From a bacterium (GTDB lineage Bacteria; SZUA-182; DTGQ01): DNA of 61,827 nt. Below the pieces are notes generated by a model. It was given only the letters and a program-made list of their open reading frames with translations, searched no databases and was not told the DNA's origin. Position numbers and translations under genes: made by a program. The stretch spans positions 1 to 61,827 of the forward strand of contig JBFLZW010000067.1 of NCBI GenBank assembly GCA_040755755.1, given 5' to 3'. Positions 15,686-24,205 of this stretch are shown one piece after another (positions within the stretch are counted from its first letter, which is position 1; each line of letters opens with the position of its first letter).

Positions 15686-16446
15686 AGATAATACCTTCTC
15701 ACCAGGTCCAGGGCCATTTGGGAAGCCTCCAGCTTGATCTCTTTCCGGGAACCCTGGAGCCGGCATTCTTTCAGCGAAAAGTTCTGTCCATCGTACAAGC
15801 AAAGGAAAACCAGTCCCACCGGCTTTTCGGCACTTCCTCCGCCCGGTCCGGCAATGCCGCTGACAGCCAGGGTCAGATCCGCCCTGCTTATTCTCTTCAA
15901 TCCAATACACATCTCCCGCACGACCTGTCCGCTGACCGCACCAAACCGGCACAGGGTTTCCTCCCTGACTCCGAGCAGCTCCTTCTTGGCCTGATTGCTG
16001 TAAGTAACCACCCCTTGCAGGAAATAATCCGAGCTGCCCGGCACATCCGTGACCCGGCTGGCGATCAGACCGCCGGTACACGACTCTGCCGTAGCCAGGG
16101 TATGGCGGTTTTGCCGAAGCTGGTTACCGACCACCTCCTCCATGCTCTCTTCACCCTCTCCATAAAGATATTCCCCCAGCCGGAGGCGAACCTCATCCCG
16201 CACCCGGGTCACGAAGTCGGGCTCAAGGGATTGGGAGGAATGAAGCCTCACCTGGACATCCGTTCCCAGGGGATGAGACAAAAAGGAAACCGATATCCGC
16301 TCATCCCGGGTGAGGAGACTTTGCAGTTTTGCGCCAATCCGCTCTTCAGCCAATCCACAGGTCCGGAAAATAATCAGACCGCACGATAAGGGCCCGGTCT
16401 CATAGGGCTCTTCATGGGTACTGCCAGTTATCGAATGACAGGTCAA
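15682..16446 (-). CDS. cinA: CinA-family protein lacking the N-terminal domain (NMN amidase-type)
   Basis: A 254-residue protein with a complete C-terminal CinA domain (PncC-type nicotinamide-nucleotide amidase). Visible blocks are ATAESCTGGLIASRVTDVPG (near residue 118), VVTYSNQAK, FGAVSGQVVREM and LAVSGIAGPGGG. Residues 23-95 (IIFRTCGLAEERIGAKL onward) match the linker domain that in full CinA connects to the N-terminal MoaB-like domain. That N-terminal pyrophosphatase-type domain, about 170 residues, is missing, and no in-frame remnant is visible upstream. It is either an authentic short form or a truncated one. It heads the minus-strand operon cinA-thpR-recA-recX. Confidence 0.88.
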   Translation of the reverse strand: MTCHSITGSTHEEPYETGPLSCGLIIFRTCGLAEERIGAKLQSLLTRDERISVSFLSHPLGTDVQVRLHSSQSLEPDFVTRVRDEVRLRLGEYLYGEGEESMEEVVGNQLRQNRHTLATAESCTGGLIASRVTDVPGSSDYFLQGVVTYSNQAKKELLGVREETLCRFGAVSGQVVREMCIGLKRISRADLTLAVSGIAGPGGGSAEKPVGLVFLCLYDGQNFSLKECRLQGSRKEIKLEASQMALDLVRRYYL

Positions 16447-16890
16447 AAAGCAGCCTCCTTACTTTTTATTTGAATTAAACGTGTTGAAAAAACAGTGCCT
16501 ACCAATTTAAATCATTATATAGCCTTGTTATCTCCCTGTCAACCAAGGTTCATCGATTCCTTCCGGAAATATCCGCCAGAAAATTTTCACCCTTCCGATC
16601 ATGAAAGTCAAGTCTTCCGAAAAAATGAATAAACAACTACCACTTATTCCCTATATCGACAGGGTATTCCCTATGCCCACAGAGAGAGTATATGATCCGG
16701 GGTCGCAGGTTGCACTTTTTTCTTGATTCAATTTATTACATTTTTTAAGATAGCAAATAAAGCTCACATTAATTATCATAAAGATCACCATGTTAATCCG
16801 AAAAAATAATACCAAGGCTTGTAAGCAAGCGTTCAGGCAGTCATAAACTCCCACAGGGGGGTAAAAGAAAGTTATAAAGGAGGATTATTC
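16447..16890. other. Divergent intergenic region cinA/glgA
   Basis: 444 AT-rich bases between divergent genes, with no convincing ORF. They must hold the promoters of the cinA-recA operon and of glgA. I see no clear LexA-type operator near cinA. A candidate plus-strand promoter is listed separately. Confidence 0.7.
16723..16751 (+). promoter_or_regulatory. Candidate sigma-70-type promoter for glgA
   Basis: TTGATT (16723-16728) and TAAGAT (16746-16751) are separated by 17 bases in AT-rich sequence. The distance to the glgA ATG would leave a leader of about 130 bases. This rests on pattern match only. Confidence 0.35.
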
Positions 16891-18363
16891 ATGCCGAAAA
16901 AACTCAAGATACTCGTCGCTTCTCCAGAAGTCGCTCCATTAGCCAAGACAGGCGGGCTGGCAGATGTCGCCGGAGCCCTGCCCAAGGCATTAAAAAGCCT
17001 TGGGCATGACGTCCGGGTAGTTATGCCGCTCTACACCATGGTCAAGCAGCATAACCCACAACTCAAGGAGGAAATCCCGGTTCTGGAAGTGCCGATCGCC
17101 GACCGGAAGGAGCGGGCCATCGTTCTGTCAACCATGCTCCATGATACGGTTCCAACCTATCTGATCAAACATGACCGCTACTATGACCGGGAGTACCTTT
17201 ACACCACCCCGCAGGGGGATTACCCGGACAATGCCGAGCGATTCATCTTTTTCAGCCGGTCGATTCTGGAGATGCTCAAAAAACTGGATTTCGCGCCGGA
17301 CATTATTCATGTTAATGACTGGCAGACCGGGCTCGTCCCCACGTACCTGAAAGTTCTCTATGCACAGGATGAGTTCTTTAAAAACACGGCTACGGTTTTT
17401 ACCGTCCATAACCTGGGCTACCAGGGGAAATTCTGGGCTCTGGATATGCCCATGACCAATCTTCCCTGGGATGTCTTCTCCATCAATGGAATAGAATATT
17501 ATGGAGATATCAGCTTTCTCAAAGCCGGTCTGATGTATTCCGATGTCATATCAACCGTCAGCAGAGGATACAGCCGGGAAATTCAGACCCCGGAGTTTGG
17601 CCTTGGCATGGAGGGCGTGCTGCAATTCCGGAGCAAAGATCTCTACGGGATCGTCAACGGGGTAGACTACGATGAATGGAGCCCGGAAAAAGACAAGTTA
17701 ATCAAAAGCACCTATACCGCCAGCACCCTGGAGGGAAAGAAAGCCGACCGGGAGGACCTGCTCAGTGAGTTTACAATGAAGGTGCCGGAAAATGCTCCCA
17801 TCATCGGCATGATTACCCGGCTGGCGGATCAAAAAGGATTCGATATCCTGTCCGAGGCAATGCCCGAATTGATGAGAATGAATCTGGCCATGGTGGTATT
17901 GGGGACCGGAGAGCAAAAATATCATGACCTGTTCACCAAATTAAAGAAGGAGTACTCTCAGAAGCTGGGAGTTGTCATTGCCTTCAACAATACCCTGGCT
18001 CACAAGATCGAAGCCGGCAGCGACATGTTTTTGATGCCTTCCAAATATGAGCCCTGCGGCCTCAATCAGATCTACAGCCTCAAATACGGTACTGTGCCGA
18101 TTGTCAGGGCCACCGGGGGTCTGGACGATACGATCCAGGAGTACGATCCCAATACCGGCAAGGGGAATGGTTTCAAGTTCAGCGAATACTCATCCCAGGC
18201 CCTGATTGAAACCGTAAAGAGAGCCCTCAGTGTTTTCGAAGACAGGCAAAGATGGACCAAACTCATGAAGAACGGCATGAGCGAAGACCACTCATGGAAG
18301 GCTTCAGCCAGGGAGTACGTCAGTCTCTACGAGACCGCGATGAAGAAGCGGACGGTTGCCTAG
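16891..18363 (+). CDS. glgA: Glycogen/starch synthase (ADP-glucose, GT5)
   Basis: A GT-B-fold glycogen synthase of 490 residues that elongates alpha-1,4-glucan from ADP-glucose. The N-terminal donor motif KTGGLADV (about residues 20-27) is intact. HVNDWQTGLVPTYL and FTVHNLGYQGKF blocks follow, then the GLMYSDVISTVSRGYSREI segment. The C-terminal region has PSKYEPCGLNQIYSLKYGTVPIVRATGGL, including the catalytic E within the EPCGL motif. AAAGGAGG lies just upstream of the ATG. No other glycogen gene adjoins it; a GH57 enzyme lies 8 kb away. A strong hairpin follows the gene. Confidence 0.97.
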   Translation: MPKKLKILVASPEVAPLAKTGGLADVAGALPKALKSLGHDVRVVMPLYTMVKQHNPQLKEEIPVLEVPIADRKERAIVLSTMLHDTVPTYLIKHDRYYDREYLYTTPQGDYPDNAERFIFFSRSILEMLKKLDFAPDIIHVNDWQTGLVPTYLKVLYAQDEFFKNTATVFTVHNLGYQGKFWALDMPMTNLPWDVFSINGIEYYGDISFLKAGLMYSDVISTVSRGYSREIQTPEFGLGMEGVLQFRSKDLYGIVNGVDYDEWSPEKDKLIKSTYTASTLEGKKADREDLLSEFTMKVPENAPIIGMITRLADQKGFDILSEAMPELMRMNLAMVVLGTGEQKYHDLFTKLKKEYSQKLGVVIAFNNTLAHKIEAGSDMFLMPSKYEPCGLNQIYSLKYGTVPIVRATGGLDDTIQEYDPNTGKGNGFKFSEYSSQALIETVKRALSVFEDRQRWTKLMKNGMSEDHSWKASAREYVSLYETAMKKRTVA

Positions 18364-18423
18364 ATTGTCCGTCCGTCTCCATCTTCCCATGAGACAGGTT
18401 CCGTGATTCCGTGATAATTATGG

Positions 18424-18457
18424 CCCCCTGCCCCTTCCGATGCGAAGGGGCAGGGGG
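18424..18457 (+). terminator. Hairpin terminator after glgA
   Basis: A perfect 14-base-pair stem (18424-18437 with 18444-18457) closes a 6-base loop about 60 bases after the glgA stop, followed by ATTTCTT. It has high GC and no long T run. Confidence 0.8.
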
Positions 18458-19199
18458 ATTTCTTCCTTCCGGTGATGCCCCTATCATCCAGCAATTCCAG
18501 GCTGATCCCGGCCTCATTCAGTCCAAATGCCTTCAGATTCCTGCTATAGCTTTTTGGAAGAGGAGGGCGAGGGGATGTGCATGAGAATCGGTCTGAAAGC
18601 CTGGGGTGGGGATACTCTGGCTGCTCTTTCTCCTCCCATTTCGAGGTGTGGCACAGCCCAATCTGCCTAAATTATGCCAAGGTACTCCAATTTCGTCGAA
18701 ACCATCGCAACCTCAATGTCTATGAAAGAGTTACCTTTATTGTGAAATCAATAATACAAAAGGCTCAGGAACAACTTTTAAGGTTTCCCGTATACTTCTT
18801 GTTACAAAGCTCTTGGGTCATTTATCACATATGAGCGACTCCTTTTTACTTATTGTTTCAATTAGTTAGAGTATATCATAAGTGACTGCTAATGCACTCT
18901 CAATCTATTTTTAAAAAAGTGTCCGGTAGTGAAACCAAACATAAGCATCCCTGTCATTCTCCCAGAGTAATAGTAAGATACTGATTTGACGCCATCATTT
19001 CACGTCAATGTCCGAAATCACGGTCACGCCGCATCTTGACATTCCTTGGCGAAGGTGCCATAATTGCTCTTTTAGCTAGAGTATGGCATTCTGGTTGCCG
19101 AAAAATAGATAATAGTGGCTGAAAGTCAATCTCAGCTATCAGAAAAACAGGATAGAGCAACCTCAAGAGAACAACTTCAGTAGAACAAGGAGAGTAAAT
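18458..19199. other. Gene-poor interval before rplC
   Basis: About 740 bases with no supported gene; the one 85-codon frame (18577-18834) looks random. The region holds a strong promoter near its right end. The segment GTGTCCGGTAGTGAAACC near 18920 resembles the kind of end seen on some insertion sequences, but no partner repeat or transposase was found. Confidence 0.6.
19036..19064 (+). promoter_or_regulatory. Promoter of rplC
   Basis: A consensus TTGACA (19036-19041) and CATAAT (19059-19064) with an ideal 17-base spacer lie about 135 bases upstream of rplC. This is the best sigma-70-like promoter seen in the window. Confidence 0.65.
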
Positions 19200-19859
19200 A
19201 TGCCGATGGGTATTTTAGGGAAAAAGCTTGGAATGACGCAGCTTTTACGGGAAGGCGGAGAGGCGGTGCCGGTAACCGTTATTCAGGTCGATCCCTGCAC
19301 GGTGGTACAGAAAAAAGTGAAAGGTACCGATCATTACAATGCCATTCAATTGGGATTTTTAGACAAAAAAGAGTCCCGGACAATCAAACCGCTTCAGGGG
19401 CATTTTAAAAAAGCAGGCGTTGCTCCGAAAAAAATCCTCAAAGAGATGCGGCTGGATGAGGCCGAAATAGGCAATTATGAAGTAGGCCAGGAAATCAAGG
19501 CCGATCAGCTCTTTCAGGCTGGTGATTATATTGATGTTATTGGCAATTCAAAGGGCCGGGGGTTTGCCGGGGTCATCAAGCGGCATGGATTCCGCGGGGC
19601 TCCGGGGGCTCACGGGACCCACGATTACAGCCGGCACGGCGGTTCCGTCGGCAGCAACACCTATCCCGGCCGGGTATTCAAGGGTCTGCGGATGGCCGGA
19701 CGTATGGGCAATGAGCGGATAACCGTGCAGAACCTGAAAGTTGTCGATATCCGGCCGGAACAGAATCTGATTCTGATAAAGGGGGCTGTTCCTGGAGCCA
19801 ATAATGGAATAGTGATTATCCAAAAGGCGATTAAGAAGGCGGTCAAGAATGGCAAATAG
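19200..19859 (+). CDS. rplC: 50S ribosomal protein L3
   Basis: A full-length L3 of 219 residues, one of the first proteins assembled on 23S rRNA. Typical blocks are GILGKKLGMTQ, KGRGFAGVIKRHGFRG, the basic HGTHDYSRHGGSVG stretch, and RMAGRMGNERITVQNLKVV. AAGGAG precedes the ATG by seven bases. Normally rplC sits second in the S10 operon (rpsJ-rplC-rplD-rplW-rplB); here it stands alone, with an acyl-CoA synthetase gene 59 bases downstream and no other ribosomal gene in the window. SNTYPGRVFKG replaces the more common ASSFPSRVFKG, a mild divergence. It may be the only copy, relocated, or a second paralogue. Confidence 0.96.
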   Translation: MPMGILGKKLGMTQLLREGGEAVPVTVIQVDPCTVVQKKVKGTDHYNAIQLGFLDKKESRTIKPLQGHFKKAGVAPKKILKEMRLDEAEIGNYEVGQEIKADQLFQAGDYIDVIGNSKGRGFAGVIKRHGFRGAPGAHGTHDYSRHGGSVGSNTYPGRVFKGLRMAGRMGNERITVQNLKVVDIRPEQNLILIKGAVPGANNGIVIIQKAIKKAVKNGK

Positions 19860-19918
19860 GGGTAAATGAGCGTAAATAAGGCTCAATAAGGCCCACCAAG
19901 ACTCAATAAGGGTAAAAA

Positions 19919-22018
19919 ATGCTCGATAAATTTTTCTCTCCACGGTCAGTGGCAATCGTTGGCGCTTCGAGAGAACAGGGGAAGGTTGGTCATGAGATTG
20001 TCAAGAACTTGCTTCTCGGTGGCTTCTCCGGGCAAGTTTTCCCCATTAACCCCAAGGCCAGCACTATTCTGGGGAAAAAAGTTTATGCCGGAATCATGGA
20101 TCTTCCGGACGGCCAGGTTGATCTGGCCGTCATCGTCATTCCGGCCCAGTATGTCAAGGAAGCTCTTATCCAATGCGCTCAAAAGGGGATCAAGGCAGCT
20201 ATCGTTATCTCGGCAGGCTTTAAGGAAGCGGGGAAGGATGGTGCGCTGCGGGAAAAAGAGCTTTTGCAGACAGCGCACGAATATGGGATACGCATTCTGG
20301 GGCCGAATTGCCTGGGGCTCATCAATACCTCGACCAGCCTGAACGCATCCTTTTCCAGTGAGATGCCCCCCAGGGGAAACATCGCTTTTTTCTCTCAGTC
20401 AGGTGCTCTTGGCACTGCAATTCTGGACTGGGCAGTAGGCCAAAAAATCGGGTTTTCCAAATTCATCAGTCTTGGCAACAAGGCTGACCTTGCTGAAAGC
20501 AGCATCCTGGAATCCTTATGTCAGGACCATGATTCCAAAGTCATTCTGGGGTACCTGGAAGGAATAGAGAAGGGACAGGAATTTCTGCATAAAGCCAGGC
20601 AGGTAAGCAAAGTCAAGCCGATCGTCATTACCAAATCGGGAAGCACCTCGGCGGGGACGAGGGCTGCATCCTCCCATACCGGCAGCCTTACCGGATCGGA
20701 TGTCGCCTTTGAATCAGCCTTTAAGCAGACGGGAGTCATCCGGGCCAGGACCATCGAGGAGCTTTTTAACTATGCCCTGGCCTTTGCCTATCAGCCGCTG
20801 CCCAAGGGGCCGAACCTGGCCATCATTACCAATGCAGGAGGACCAGGGATTCTGGCAGCGGATGCTGCGGAAAAAAATAACATCAATCTTCTTTTTCTCG
20901 CTAAGGAAACAACCGACAAGCTGGCTACTCTGCTTCCTCCGGCAGCGGGTGTCTATAATCCTGTCGATATCCTGGGAGATGCCAGGGCGGACAGATACCA
21001 GAAAACACTGGAAGTGGTGCTGGAGGACCCCAAGGTACATGGCGTACTGGTCATTCTCACCCCGCAGGCCATGACCGAGATACCGCAGACGGCGGAGGTC
21101 ATTGGTGAGGTTTCGATGTCCACCGAAAAGCCGATTCTGGCATCCTTTATGGGAGAGTATGCGGTCAGGGAGGGAATCGAGCGGCTGGCAAAATATAGAA
21201 TACCGAACTACAGCTATCCTGAGCATGCTATCGAGTCGTTTCACAAGATGTGGAAATACCGGCGATGGCAGGAGCAACCGCCGCTCACGTATGTGTCTCT
21301 TGAGGCGGACAGGGGCCGGGTCCGTCAGATTATCGATCAGATTCGAAACACGGGGCAGGTTGAAATCGGTGATCTGAAAGCCAGAGAGATTCTGGCCGCC
21401 TATGGATTTGAAGTGCCGTCTTCCCGAGTGGCCGAGGATTCCGATATGGCCGTTGCCCTGGCCGAAGGGATCGGCTATCCGGTGGTCCTCAAGATTGTAT
21501 CTCCGGAAATCCTGCATAAATCGGATGTCGGGGGTGTGAAGGTAGGATTGAAAACTCCTGAAGAGGTTCATGCCGCCTTCCAGGAAATCATGGCCAAAGT
21601 CCGCAAGTTTATGCCTCATGCCCTGATTCAGGGAGTATCCATCCAAAAGATGTATGAAGGAAAGCGAGAGGTCATTTTAGGTATGGCCAGAGACCCCCAG
21701 TTCGGTCCTCTCATCATGTTTGGGCTTGGTGGGATTTATGTCGAAGTGCTCAAGGATGTCTCTTTCCGAATCGCTCCCATCTGCCGGGAGGAGGCACAGG
21801 CCATGATCACGGAGATCAAGTCATACCCGATGCTGGCAGGGGTGCGGGGGCAGAAGACCGTTGACATCGAAGCCATTGTCGAAGCCCTCCTTCGGCTCTC
21901 ACAACTGGCTGTTGATTTTCCTGAAATTTTAGAGGCGGACATTAATCCGCTGCTTATGAAAGAATCTGGTCAAGGGGCCGTGGCCGTAGATGCTCGGTTT
22001 ACCATCAGCCCAAACTAA
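19919..22018 (+). CDS. ADP-forming acetate/acyl-CoA ligase, fused alpha-beta
   Basis: A 699-residue ADP-forming acyl-CoA synthetase, which converts acyl-CoA, ADP and phosphate to acid, CoA and ATP, a substrate-level phosphorylation route. The order seen is an N-terminal CoA-binding Rossmann domain (SVAIVGASREQGKVG near 10-24), the succinyl-CoA-ligase-like region with the phosphohistidine segment SSHTGSLTGSD (about 253-263), and a linker. A C-terminal ATP-grasp domain follows (from about 475), with GYPVVLKIVSPEILHKSDVGG and EADINPLL. Both subunits of the archaeal-type enzyme are in one chain. The gene follows rplC by 59 bases and precedes a BioD-like/DRTGG gene. Substrate preference (acetate or other acids) is not determinable. 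Confidence 0.92.
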   Translation: MLDKFFSPRSVAIVGASREQGKVGHEIVKNLLLGGFSGQVFPINPKASTILGKKVYAGIMDLPDGQVDLAVIVIPAQYVKEALIQCAQKGIKAAIVISAGFKEAGKDGALREKELLQTAHEYGIRILGPNCLGLINTSTSLNASFSSEMPPRGNIAFFSQSGALGTAILDWAVGQKIGFSKFISLGNKADLAESSILESLCQDHDSKVILGYLEGIEKGQEFLHKARQVSKVKPIVITKSGSTSAGTRAASSHTGSLTGSDVAFESAFKQTGVIRARTIEELFNYALAFAYQPLPKGPNLAIITNAGGPGILAADAAEKNNINLLFLAKETTDKLATLLPPAAGVYNPVDILGDARADRYQKTLEVVLEDPKVHGVLVILTPQAMTEIPQTAEVIGEVSMSTEKPILASFMGEYAVREGIERLAKYRIPNYSYPEHAIESFHKMWKYRRWQEQPPLTYVSLEADRGRVRQIIDQIRNTGQVEIGDLKAREILAAYGFEVPSSRVAEDSDMAVALAEGIGYPVVLKIVSPEILHKSDVGGVKVGLKTPEEVHAAFQEIMAKVRKFMPHALIQGVSIQKMYEGKREVILGMARDPQFGPLIMFGLGGIYVEVLKDVSFRIAPICREEAQAMITEIKSYPMLAGVRGQKTVDIEAIVEALLRLSQLAVDFPEILEADINPLLMKESGQGAVAVDARFTISPN

Positions 22019-22060
22019 CCGTATTATGATGTTAAACTCATTTGCTCTGGAGGGAAGATA

Positions 22061-23128
22061 ATGATTTCCTTATACATCGGATCAACGGCCGGTTATTCGG
22101 GAAAGAGCATGGTCTGTTTAGGGCTCGGAACCCGATTTGCGCGGGATGGTTTCCACTTCAGTTATATGAAACCTATTGGCAAACCCACTGCCCAGGTGGG
22201 GGATGTAATCACCGATGAGGATGCCATTTTCATCGCCAAAGCGCTCTCTCTCCGTGAGCCACTGGATACCATTTGTCCTATTGTCGTCACTCAGGACATG
22301 ATAGTGCAGGCATATCGGAACAAGACAGAGGGGCTGGAAGGAAAATTGATCGAAGCCCATCTCAAATTATCGGAAGGCCGGGACATTATGCTGGTTGGAG
22401 GAGGAAGCGATTTATATGAAGGAGCTTTCCTGGGCCTTTCCGGCTTGTATATTGCCCAGAAGCTTCTGAATACCCAGGTTATCCTGATCGACCGCTTTAC
22501 CACCGAAGTTTGCGTGGATTGCATTCTGGGAGTTAAAGAAGCCCTGAAAGAGCGGCTCATCGGCGTTATCCTGAACCGGGTCGCCCCGGAAAGAATTGAG
22601 TACGTCGAGCGCAGGATTGCCCCTTTCTTAAGCTCACGGGGGATCGATACCTTCGGTATCATTCCCTACGATCAACTGCTGAATGCGGTCACGGTAAAAG
22701 AATTAGGCTCCACGCTGAACGCCGAAGTCCTCTGCTGCAACGACAGGCTGGATGAATTGGTCGAAAGCTATACTATCGGCGCCATGACCGTTGACCGGGC
22801 GCTCAAATATTTTCGCCAGAAAAAAAACAAAGCGGTCATTACCGGGGGAGACCGACCGGAAATTCAACTGGCAGCTTTGGAGACATCCACCAAGTGCATC
22901 ATTTTAACCGGGAATCTCTATCCCAGTGATCTCATTCTCGTCCAGGCAGAGGAACATAATGTTCCGGTTATGGTGGCCAAGGATGATACGCAGGCTACGG
23001 TCGAGAAGGTAGAGCGGATATTTGGCCGAATCCGGGTCCGGGATCAACGGAAGGTGAACCGGGCAGTTGAGCTTATCGACCAGAGGATAGATTTTCCTCT
23101 CTTGTACAAAAAAATCGGATTGGCCTGA
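22061..23128 (+). CDS. BioD-like P-loop plus DRTGG domain protein
   Basis: A 355-residue protein resembling the N-terminal half of long phosphotransacetylases (COG0857). A P-loop-like GSTAGYSGKS (about residues 7-16) starts a dethiobiotin-synthetase-like domain with MKPIGKP and LVGGGSDLYEG. From about 215 a DRTGG-type domain follows (GAMTVDRALKYF, then VITGGDRPEIQLAAL). The phosphate-acetyltransferase catalytic domain is absent, so it is not itself a Pta. GGAGGGAAG precedes the ATG. Position 42 bases after the ADP-forming acyl-CoA ligase suggests a regulatory or sensing role in acetyl-CoA metabolism; that is inference. Confidence 0.82.
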   Translation: MISLYIGSTAGYSGKSMVCLGLGTRFARDGFHFSYMKPIGKPTAQVGDVITDEDAIFIAKALSLREPLDTICPIVVTQDMIVQAYRNKTEGLEGKLIEAHLKLSEGRDIMLVGGGSDLYEGAFLGLSGLYIAQKLLNTQVILIDRFTTEVCVDCILGVKEALKERLIGVILNRVAPERIEYVERRIAPFLSSRGIDTFGIIPYDQLLNAVTVKELGSTLNAEVLCCNDRLDELVESYTIGAMTVDRALKYFRQKKNKAVITGGDRPEIQLAALETSTKCIILTGNLYPSDLILVQAEEHNVPVMVAKDDTQATVEKVERIFGRIRVRDQRKVNRAVELIDQRIDFPLLYKKIGLA

Positions 23129-23264
23129 TTTAACGACTGAGATCATATATTTATCTGCTATTTATCTGCGATCAGCGGAAGAAATTCACGGAAAGGAAAT
23201 GGAAGTTCCTGTATTGTCAAGGTGTTCCAAACCATAATTGCATGAGGGAGAAAACAGATAAGCT

Positions 23265-24173
23265 ATGTCTTTAACTATTGGATGGTTTACCACTGCTGAG
23301 GATAGCAAGGCTCATGATCTTTTTACCGGCACCTACAAGGCAATTCATGAATTAGGTCTGAATGTTGATATCGCCTATCTTTTTTGCAACCGCCGTAAAG
23401 GGGAAGATTCAAAAAGTGATCAGTTTCTTACTTCCGTCCAGGAGCTGGGAATTAACCTGATAACTCATTCCTCTCTGGAATTCCAAAAAGACCTCAAATC
23501 TCACCCTGCCGAACAGGAAACCGGTTTTCCACCCGACTGGTACGAAGAATACCACCGGCAGGTAATGGAAAAAATTTCCAATTACCCAATAGATATCGCT
23601 CTCCTGGTGGGTTATACCCCCAGGATCAGCATTGAATTTGTCAGGAAATATACCGCAATTCAGTTTCGATCCGCTCTCCCCGATGGACCTTCGGGCACCT
23701 GGCCGACTGTTATCTGGCAGTTGATCGGAACCAGAAGCGCTGAAGCAGGGGCCACCCTGCACCTTTTGACCGAAGATGACACCGAGCGGGGGATTCCCAT
23801 CACGTATTGTAACTATTTTATCAAAAGAAAAGAATTTTCCTCTTTCTGGCAGGATCTGGACAGAAGGATGCGAACCCAGCCCCTGAGCCAGCTCATGGCC
23901 ACCGAGGGAGAAAGTATTCCTCTGTTTTCGGCCATCAAAGAAGCTGGAGAAGAACTGGAAAGTCCTCTCATCAACCTTACCCTCCAGGATATCATTACTG
24001 GAGTGATCAGAATCGAAGACCGGATGGTCTACCGCAACGGAGAGCTTCTCGTGAACGGCTACTGCCTGACGCAGGAAATTGAGACCTTCCTTATTGAACA
24101 GGAGGAAGGTGAAGAGGAAGAGGAAGAGGAGGAGTATTTCGAGGAGGAGGATGAGGAAGCAGGGCTTGCCTGA
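23265..24173 (+). CDS. Formyltransferase-like protein (PurN/GART fold) with acidic tail
   Basis: A 302-residue protein related to glycinamide-ribonucleotide formyltransferase-type proteins. DIALLVGYTPRIS (about 112-124) corresponds to the central strand before the active site; QFRSALPDGPSGTWPTVIW corresponds to the N-x-H-P/LP region, but the usual NxHPSLLP has become QFRSALP, so the canonical Asn and His are not obvious. A later EDDTERGIPITYC segment parallels the DxG motif. The last 25 residues are almost entirely acidic (E/D-rich). GGGAGAAAA precedes the ATG. It lies between the BioD-like and HAD-like genes. Its reaction is unknown; classical PurN activity looks unlikely. Confidence 0.65.
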   Translation: MSLTIGWFTTAEDSKAHDLFTGTYKAIHELGLNVDIAYLFCNRRKGEDSKSDQFLTSVQELGINLITHSSLEFQKDLKSHPAEQETGFPPDWYEEYHRQVMEKISNYPIDIALLVGYTPRISIEFVRKYTAIQFRSALPDGPSGTWPTVIWQLIGTRSAEAGATLHLLTEDDTERGIPITYCNYFIKRKEFSSFWQDLDRRMRTQPLSQLMATEGESIPLFSAIKEAGEELESPLINLTLQDIITGVIRIEDRMVYRNGELLVNGYCLTQEIETFLIEQEEGEEEEEEEEYFEEEDEEAGLA

Positions 24174-24205
24174 TCTACCGCCCGGATGTCCTCAAGAATA
24201 AAGGA

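Noticed and set aside
15686-16081. N-terminal extension of the thpR frame (132 residues)
   Set aside because: It is cinA read in another frame; composition is G/R/Q-rich and unlike the 2H family, and an ATGA start exists at 15685.
18577-18834. 85-codon ORF between glgA and rplC
   Set aside because: No ribosome site and no family resemblance.
18915-18935. Insertion-sequence end near GTGTCCGGTAG
   Set aside because: No matching inverted partner or transposase fragment was found.
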